Source: Hawksworthiomyces lignivorus (lineage: Eukaryota > Ascomycota > Sordariomycetes > Ophiostomatales > Ophiostomataceae). From it: 64,000 nucleotides of DNA. Location of the stretch: positions 1 through 64,000 of the forward strand of contig NTMA01000142.1 in NCBI GenBank assembly GCA_002917075.1, given 5' to 3'. Numbering within the stretch: the first letter of the stretch is position 1; each line of letters starts with the position of its first letter. The position numbers and the translations under genes are program-made. Of the stretch, positions 61,808 through 64,000 are shown one piece after another. The notes under the pieces are model-generated. The model ran no database searches, was not told the DNA's origin, and was given only the letters and a program-made list of their open reading frames with translations.

Positions 61808-63288
61808 ATGCATTCTTTCAGCTTTGCTGCGGTGGCTTCGGCCCTGGCTGCCTCTGTTTCTCTCGTTGAAGCTAAGCCATCTAGGACTGTTCCTGAATTG
61901 CCAAAACGGGCCAACTCTGTTCCCGCGGTCACGGCATCGGGCAATGGTACTGATTTTTTCCGTTTGTCCATCTTTGGTTGCTCTGACTCCATACTGATTA
62001 TCTTCGCAGCCTTCTGGGCAGGCAGTACCCGCTTCTACGTCCGCGGCATCGACTATCAACCCGGTGGTTCGTCAGACATGGCTGACCCTCTTGCCGACAG
62101 CAGTGTCTGCAACCGCGACATTGCTGAGTTCAAGAAGTTGGGGGTCAATACGGTCCGCGTTTACATTACAGATAATTCCAAGAACCACGATGACTGTATG
62201 AATGCGCTCGCCGCGGCCGGCATCTATACCATTCTGGACGTCAACAACCCTCTCTACTCCATCAACCGTGATGACCCAGGCCCTTCATATAACACCGAGT
62301 ACCTTCAAAGCGTCTTTGCCACTATTGATGCTTTCATCAAGTACCCAAACACTTTAGCGTTTTTCTCCGGCAACGAGGTCATCAACTCAACTGCCGCTTC
62401 AACGCTCTCGGCTCCATACGTCAAAGCTGTGACTCGGGATATGCGCCAGTACATTGCCAATCGAGGCTACCGCAAGGTGCCCGTCGGCTATTCGGCAGCT
62501 GATGTCTCCCAGAACCGCATGCAGTTGGCTGACTATATGAACTGCGGTACAGACGACGAACGGAGTGATTTCTTCGCTTTTGTAAGTATCCAGGAGATCA
62601 CTGGGCCAAGGTCAGACTGTTTCTAACAGCGTGATAGAACGACTACTCTTGGTGCAATACAAATTTCGTGACCTCGGGCTGGGACCAAAAAGTGAAGAAC
62701 TTCACCGGCTACGGCATTCCTATTTTCCTCTCCGAGTATGGCTGTACCACCAACGGACGCGATTTTGGAGAGGTTGCTGCTTTGATGAACTCAGAAATGA
62801 CGTCTGTCTACTCCGGTGGTCTGATGTACGAGTATGCCCTGGAGGCCAATGGTTTCGGCATTGCCTCCGTCAGCGGCACCGCCAGCAGCGTTAGCGAGCT
62901 CCCAGAGTTCACTAAGTTTGCGAGTGCTTTAAGTGCAAATCCTGCTCCTACGGGTGATGGTGGTTTCACATCGACCACGAAGTCTGCTGCCTGCCCAACT
63001 AAGGATCCCAACTGGCTGGTGGACTCCACCCTCTTGCCAGCTATCCCCAGCGGTGCCCTTGCCTTCATGAAGAATGGTGCCGGCACCGGTCCCGGTTTGA
63101 CTGGTACAGGATCCCAAAATGCCGGCGGCTCGAGCACAGGCCTTGCTTCACCAGGCTCCGGTTCTTCTACGGCGACGGGCTCGAGCAAGAACGATGGCCC
63201 TACTATCATGGGACCTATGGACAAGAGCCCTTTTGTAGTCTCTATTGTCGTGTTTTTCTTTACTCTTGTTGGTGCTTTGATATTGTGA
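61808..63288 (+). CDS. GPI-anchored 1,3-beta-glucanosyltransferase, GH72 (Gel/Gas family)
   Basis: Cell-wall enzyme that cuts and re-joins beta-1,3-glucan chains at the plasma membrane. Exons: 61808-61946, 62010-62581, 62638-63288, giving 453 aa. A signal peptide (about 1-22) is followed by a short KR-containing segment, then the catalytic domain FWAGSTRFYVRGIDYQPGG. The acid/base Glu is in FSGNEVINS and the nucleophile Glu in FLSEYGCTTNGRDF. GLMYEYALEANGFG closes the barrel. There is no C-terminal X8/CBM43 cysteine module, so it is of the Gel1/Gel4-without-module type rather than the Gas1 type. A Ser/Gly/Thr-rich linker leads to a hydrophobic C-terminal segment (FVVSIVVFFFTLVGALIL), the GPI-attachment signal. 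Both introns are GT-AG and join conserved sequence. Confidence 0.96.
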
Positions 63289-64000
63289 TCCCTTCATATG
63301 AGCTTACAGATTAATTAATAGGGGGGGACTTTAAGAAAACAACCCTTGGGTTTCTTTATAGCTTGTACATTACAGGCACAAGTATCTGTTTCTATGCTTC
63401 GCCTTTGGAAGTGATTTTCTGACCAGTTGCTTTTTTCTTTGATTTTTTAGGGGGTTGCTTTGTCCATCGATTTATATCGGTCTGTTCTGGCCTCAGCATG
63501 AGGTATTTGGACTTGCCAATCAGTTCTGTACACTTGATAGAATATAGGTTATAGAAAATTTATAATTTTCGAAGCCGTTCCTTTCAACATTTTGCTACAT
63601 TCGTATTTAAACCTCATTAGTACGAAGTGAAATTACCTAAATAGAAACTGCAGTCATCAGAGTATATGCAGATGAGGGCAAAAAAGCCATGATTCGCCCA
63701 TGATTTGAAGAAAAGCTCTAGATAGCACACAAAGATGTAAGCGAGAGAATAGGAAATATGAAGCGAGTTACCCTCAGTTTTATATCCTTTTGTCGAAGAA
63801 CCGCGTCTACGTGGATAGTGATGGAATTAATGGAAACTAATGAGATCTACGGTACTTGTTTCGCTTAAAGATTCTTATTGAGCTATGAAATTAATGTGAA
63901 AAGGAAAGAATCGAGATGCGAACGTGGCTAAATTTTACAATTCTCCCGTTATTTAGGTTCCTGCACTCTAACAAGACGAGAAGCTCTAATTTCTATCACT
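63289..64000. other. 3' region of the GH72 gene to the window end
   Basis: A+T-rich sequence expected to hold the GH72 3' UTR. No gene or repeat is seen before the window ends. Confidence 0.5.

Overview
The window is nuclear DNA from a filamentous ascomycete (Pezizomycotina, most likely a Sordariomycete). The protein genes are interrupted by short introns of about 50-120 nt with GT-AG ends. The gene set is fungal: NsdD/SUB-1-type GATA factor, CFEM receptor-like protein, GH72 glucanosyltransferase, secreted oxalate decarboxylase. The PKA regulatory subunit has a Neurospora-like N-terminus. I found no bacterial, viral or intact transposon genes. Exon limits below were worked out by reading splice sites against conserved protein sequence; no transcript data were available.

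Layout. 1-3.3 kb: no supported gene; purine-rich on +, and starting with a 24-nt poly-G run. 3.3-4.2 kb (-): nuclear poly(A)-binding protein Pab2. 5.8-7.3 kb (+): secreted bicupin oxalate decarboxylase. 8.0-12.4 kb (-): FG nucleoporin with C-terminal Ran-binding domain. 13.8-14.3 kb (-): peroxisomal SCP2 protein. 14.9-15.2 kb: a 33-bp inverted repeat. 16.0-16.8 kb (+): BCAS2/SPF27/Cwf7 spliceosome protein. 17.5-18.8 kb (-): PKA regulatory subunit. 21.3-22.9 kb (+): Cdc50/Lem3 flippase subunit. 23.9-27.2 kb (-): FACT subunit Spt16. 29.2-31.9 kb (+): glutamate-cysteine ligase. 33.3-35.0 kb (-): NsdD-like GATA factor. 35.0-48.0 kb: about 13 kb with no supportable gene. 48.0-50.5 kb (-): CFEM membrane protein. 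52.3-53.9 kb (-): DEAD-box helicase Dbp5. 55.0-57.5 kb (+): F-BAR/C1/SH3 protein Bzz1. 59.0-59.2 kb (+): 80-residue single-pass protein. 61.8-63.3 kb (+): GPI-anchored GH72 enzyme.

The genes are mostly housekeeping and do not form a cluster or pathway. Three of them (Pab2, the RanBD nucleoporin, Dbp5) act in nuclear mRNA maturation and export, but they are far apart and nothing shows a functional link.

The best leads are: (i) a dispersed, strictly intergenic 9-10-mer (GTACTCCGTA) far above chance; (ii) a 39-codon, protein-like in-frame extension behind the TAG stop of the Cdc50 gene; (iii) the 13-kb gene desert upstream of nsdD; (iv) the 33-bp inverted repeat near 15 kb; (v) a GC-AG intron in dbp5; (vi) a possible broken, unrecognised gene near 51 kb.
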